Shown: piece by piece, positions 61,667 to 64,000 of the stretch | Layout: each line of letters starts with the position of its first letter | Position numbering within the stretch: the stretch's first letter is position 1 | Assembly (NCBI GenBank): GCA_051880495.1 | Contig: JBJEOB010000052.1 | Span: forward strand, 1-64,000 | Reading direction: 5' to 3' | DNA from: MGBC120314 sp051880495 | GTDB taxonomy: Bacteria > Bacillota > Clostridia > Lachnospirales > Lachnospiraceae | Length of the DNA stretch: 64,000 bases | The notes under the pieces: generated by a model | What the model saw: only the letters and a program-made list of their open reading frames with translations | What the model was told of the DNA's origin: nothing | Databases searched by the model: none | Translations under genes and position numbers: made by a program

Positions 61667-63211
61667 CTATCCCCACCTTTCAGCCTCAAGGCTCCTAAAG
61701 CAGACTGCTTCGCTTATATGATGTTCCTGTATCTTTTCTGCACCTTCAATATCTGCTATCGTACGCGCCACTTTAAGTATTTTTCCATACCCCCTACCGC
61801 TCATCCTGAATTTTTCAAAAGAAGCTCTTAACAGATCATTACATTTTTTATCCAGCTTACAGTATTTTTTTAACATTGGTGTTGTCATCTGGCTGTTAAA
61901 GCATATTCCTTCTTCCTTAAACCGCTTTTTTTGAATTTCATAAGCCATTTTAACCCTTTCCCTCATGCTTTTGGAATTCATGTCATTCGCAGCCGATACG
62001 GCGACGGCGTCAGATGACAGCTCATCATATTTAGGTCTTTCAACATGTACTGCCAAATCAAACCTGTCAACTAACGGTGAAGATAACTTTCCAATATGCT
62101 TAGCTATATCATAATCTGTGCAGTGACATAGATTTCTATCCGGATAATAACCGCATTTACACGGATTCATCGCCGCAACGAGCATAAAATCTGCCGGATA
62201 CTGATACATACCGCTGTTTCTTATTATTCTTATACTTTTTTCTTCGAGGGGCTGTCTTAAACATTCAATTACCGGAGATTTAAATTTGGTCAGTTCGTCA
62301 AGAAATAAGACACCTTTGTGTGCCAGGGTTATTTCTCCCGGAATCGGATATATCCCGCCTCCTATTAGTGCTGACTGCGATATTGTGTGATGTGGTGACC
62401 GAAATGGCCGTGATGTGATACATGACATATTTTCTTCAAACGCGCCTGCGACGCTGTAGATTTTAGCAACTTCTATTATTTCTTCATCTGATAATTCAGG
62501 TAATATCGTCGGTATTCTTGATGCCAAAAGTGTTTTTCCACTTCCCGGAGGTCCAAAAAACAGTATATGGTGCTTTCCTGCGGCTGCAATCAGTATCGCC
62601 CTTTTCGCCATATACTGACCGCACACCTGTGAAAAATCAAGTTTATTTTCGCATCCGCTTTTTACAGTTTCTTTTTTGTATGTAACATTTTTTATATTTT
62701 TTAGTGTCTCACTAAAATTAAGCAACTGTAAGATGTGATTTACGCCTATTATTTCTATACCGTCAATAAGACGTGCCTCACATACATTTTCGTGCGGTAC
62801 TATTATGCGTGACATACCATTTCTTCTGGCCTCACAGACCATCGGAAGAACTCCTCTGATTTTATTAATTGTCCCATCAAGACTAAGTTCTCCTACAATA
62901 ACAGTTCCCTCAAATAATTTCTCATCCAGTACACCAAGGTTACACAAAATACCTATTGCAACAGGCAAATCAAACATTGTACCGCTCTTATGAATACTTG
63001 CCGGTGACACGTTTACTACAATTCGCGAACCGGGTATTCTGTGGCCTATATTTCTTAAAGCTGTTCTTACCTTTTCACCGGCCTCTTTAACCTGACTGCC
63101 CAAAAATCCTGTCATTGTAAATGACGGAATCCCACTGCTTAAGTCAACCTCCACATTAACAATATGTGCGTCAATACCGGTTGCAAATGCACTATTAATT
63201 TTTGATAACAT
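61667..63211 (-). CDS. YifB/ComM family Mg-chelatase-like AAA+ ATPase
   Basis: A 514-residue protein: an N-terminal Lon-like fold (AHIVNVEVDLSSGIPSFTMT), an AAA+ core with Walker A FFGPPGSGKTLLAS (near 218) and FLDELTKFKSPVIECLRQPL, a Cys-rich loop (NPCKCGYYPD, CHCTDYD), and the C-terminal Mg-chelatase domain. In Haemophilus and Vibrio, ComM is a branch-migration helicase in transformation; the adjacent dprA fits. ATG 63211 has RBS GGAGG. Confidence 0.9.
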   Translation of the reverse strand: MLSKINSAFATGIDAHIVNVEVDLSSGIPSFTMTGFLGSQVKEAGEKVRTALRNIGHRIPGSRIVVNVSPASIHKSGTMFDLPVAIGILCNLGVLDEKLFEGTVIVGELSLDGTINKIRGVLPMVCEARRNGMSRIIVPHENVCEARLIDGIEIIGVNHILQLLNFSETLKNIKNVTYKKETVKSGCENKLDFSQVCGQYMAKRAILIAAAGKHHILFFGPPGSGKTLLASRIPTILPELSDEEIIEVAKIYSVAGAFEENMSCITSRPFRSPHHTISQSALIGGGIYPIPGEITLAHKGVLFLDELTKFKSPVIECLRQPLEEKSIRIIRNSGMYQYPADFMLVAAMNPCKCGYYPDRNLCHCTDYDIAKHIGKLSSPLVDRFDLAVHVERPKYDELSSDAVAVSAANDMNSKSMRERVKMAYEIQKKRFKEEGICFNSQMTTPMLKKYCKLDKKCNDLLRASFEKFRMSGRGYGKILKVARTIADIEGAEKIQEHHISEAVCFRSLEAERWG

Positions 63212-63285
63212 CAAAAACCTCCTTTATTTAATTTTATTTTTTACATTGAAAAATGACCGAAATGGCCGGAATGAAAATTATATGA

Positions 63286-63317
63286 GCATGAATAGTGAAT
63301 TGCTTCACTATCCATGC
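63286..63317 (-). terminator. Strong hairpin after the right-edge gene
   Basis: Minus strand GCATGGATAGTGAA (63317-63304), loop GCAA, TTCACTATTCATGC (63299-63286): a 14-bp stem with one G-U pair and a GNRA loop, just after the stop of the edge gene. The T run that follows is poor, so termination strength is uncertain. Confidence 0.5.
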
Positions 63318-63327
63318 CCTTGTTTAA

Positions 63328-64000
63328 TTAATCAAGATAGAATAATTTCTTAAATTTTGTAATAACAACATTATGAAGAGTCATGCTTGTAGGTGCATCC
63401 GGTGTTGATAAAAATGCTGTCTTTGACGCATATTCCTTAACCGCAATGACATAGTACGGACTCTGTGAAGAACCGTTAATTGAAGGTGATACAACTGCAT
63501 CAAAGCCGTATCTGTTCTTAACAGCCTCAGTATACTGCTTTATTTCATAAGGGCCTACCTTATGAGTCGTAATTTCATTACCGTCAGCATCACTGTTAAC
63601 CATCTTGGTAATAATATACTGACTGAAACCACCCAAATCATTAGGCTTAAGTCCCAATGTTGCCTCATATGTCTTAAAATGTCCTCCCATATCAGGAACA
63701 GTAACACTTGTATTATTGGTCTTTGACAACTTTATCCACTTAGCACTGTTGTCAGATGTTGTTGTCCACTGTGCATACCGGAACTTAGCCATCTTTCCGT
63801 ACAATGCATCAATATCCTGGAATTTAGGTGTCAATAAATATTCGACTACATAATATTTACCGTTTGCTTCTGTTTCAAACTGATAGTAAATATTCTGAAT
63901 ACTTGTAGTATCTTCCATTTCAATCACATCGACTGCAATCTTATCAATTACCTTCTTACGATATGTAGCATTAGCACTTAGCTTGGCAAGCGTAGGTTCT
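63328..64000 (-). CDS. Unrecognised protein, C-terminal part only
   Basis: The frame is open from the right edge to a stop at 63328 (224 codons visible); the beginning is outside the window. The visible part is soluble, with no membrane helix, rich in Tyr, Lys, Thr and Ser, and has alternating polar/hydrophobic stretches that suggest beta structure (GKYYVVEYLLTPKF, SQYIITKMVN, SPYYVIAVKEYA, MTLHNVVITKFKKLF). I do not recognise a family. It lies upstream of yifB and is separated from it by a hairpin, so it is probably a separate unit. Confidence 0.6.
   Translation of the reverse strand, partial: EPTLAKLSANATYRKKVIDKIAVDVIEMEDTTSIQNIYYQFETEANGKYYVVEYLLTPKFQDIDALYGKMAKFRYAQWTTTSDNSAKWIKLSKTNNTSVTVPDMGGHFKTYEATLGLKPNDLGGFSQYIITKMVNSDADGNEITTHKVGPYEIKQYTEAVKNRYGFDAVVSPSINGSSQSPYYVIAVKEYASKTAFLSTPDAPTSMTLHNVVITKFKKLFYLD

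Overview
The window is a low-G+C Firmicutes chromosome segment. A Lachnospiraceae-type motile clostridium is the best fit; a Lachnospira/Roseburia-like genus is a guess. Pointers are the AT-rich sequence with AGGAGG-type ribosome binding sites, CodY, a B. subtilis-like gene order (dprA-topA-codY-flgB ... sigD-swrB-like-rpsB-tsf), CheC/CheD/FliY chemotaxis and FlbD/TIGR02530-type flagellar genes. Almost every gene is on the minus strand; the one clear plus-strand gene is a 78-codon membrane protein at 6796-7032. No rRNA, tRNA, CRISPR array, transposase or prophage gene was seen.

Layout from left to right, with transcription mostly right to left. 1-780: truncated lipoprotein gene. 866-6575: phosphate operon nptA-phoB-phoR plus a large GT-C-like membrane protein, with divergent orf78 at 6796. 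7034-12936: ppk1-corA-EAL/CBS-pfk-small alarmone synthetase. 13102-17133: pstSCAB-phoU. 17289-18322: folA followed by a frameshifted hypothetical gene. 18687-20451: ECF sigma factor and its membrane-anchored probable anti-sigma. 21021-22934: rpsB-tsf. 23088-57147: a 34 kb fla/che operon running flgB-flgC-fliEFGHIJ-motE-like-fliK-flgD-TIGR02530-flgE-flbD-motAB-fliL-fliM-fliY-cheY-fliOPQR-flhBAFG-pilZ-cheBAWCD-orf82-sigD-fapA-orf102-swrB-like-mltG-like. 57556-63211: codY, topA, dprA and yifB/comM. 63328-64000: C-terminal part of an unrecognised protein.

The left third is a phosphate and stress region: uptake (PstSCAB, NptA), sensing (PhoB/PhoR, PhoU), storage (PPK1), alarmone synthesis and c-di-GMP hydrolysis lie side by side. 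Three promoters (nptA, orf78, pstS) share one exact geometry: three TTTACA-like hexamers at offsets 0, 11 and 34, and a -10 hexamer at offset 49. The nptA and orf78 copies are back to back around one symmetry axis. This makes orf78 a probable phosphate-starvation gene. The pstS copy starts transcription inside the terminator of the upstream operon.

The most unusual material is intergenic. Two large inverted-repeat elements (20551-20804, and 57297-57523 read on the other strand) share an ungapped core, 25/33 and 23/28 identical, in which three base pairs differ by compensatory changes; their outer arms are unrelated. This looks like a conserved structured RNA or ssDNA element. Two further structured repeats of other types lie at 18449-18590 and 20813-20957.

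Functions are assigned from motifs, lengths and gene order read by eye; no database search was run. Starts were moved to the best ribosome binding site where the longest frame began without one.
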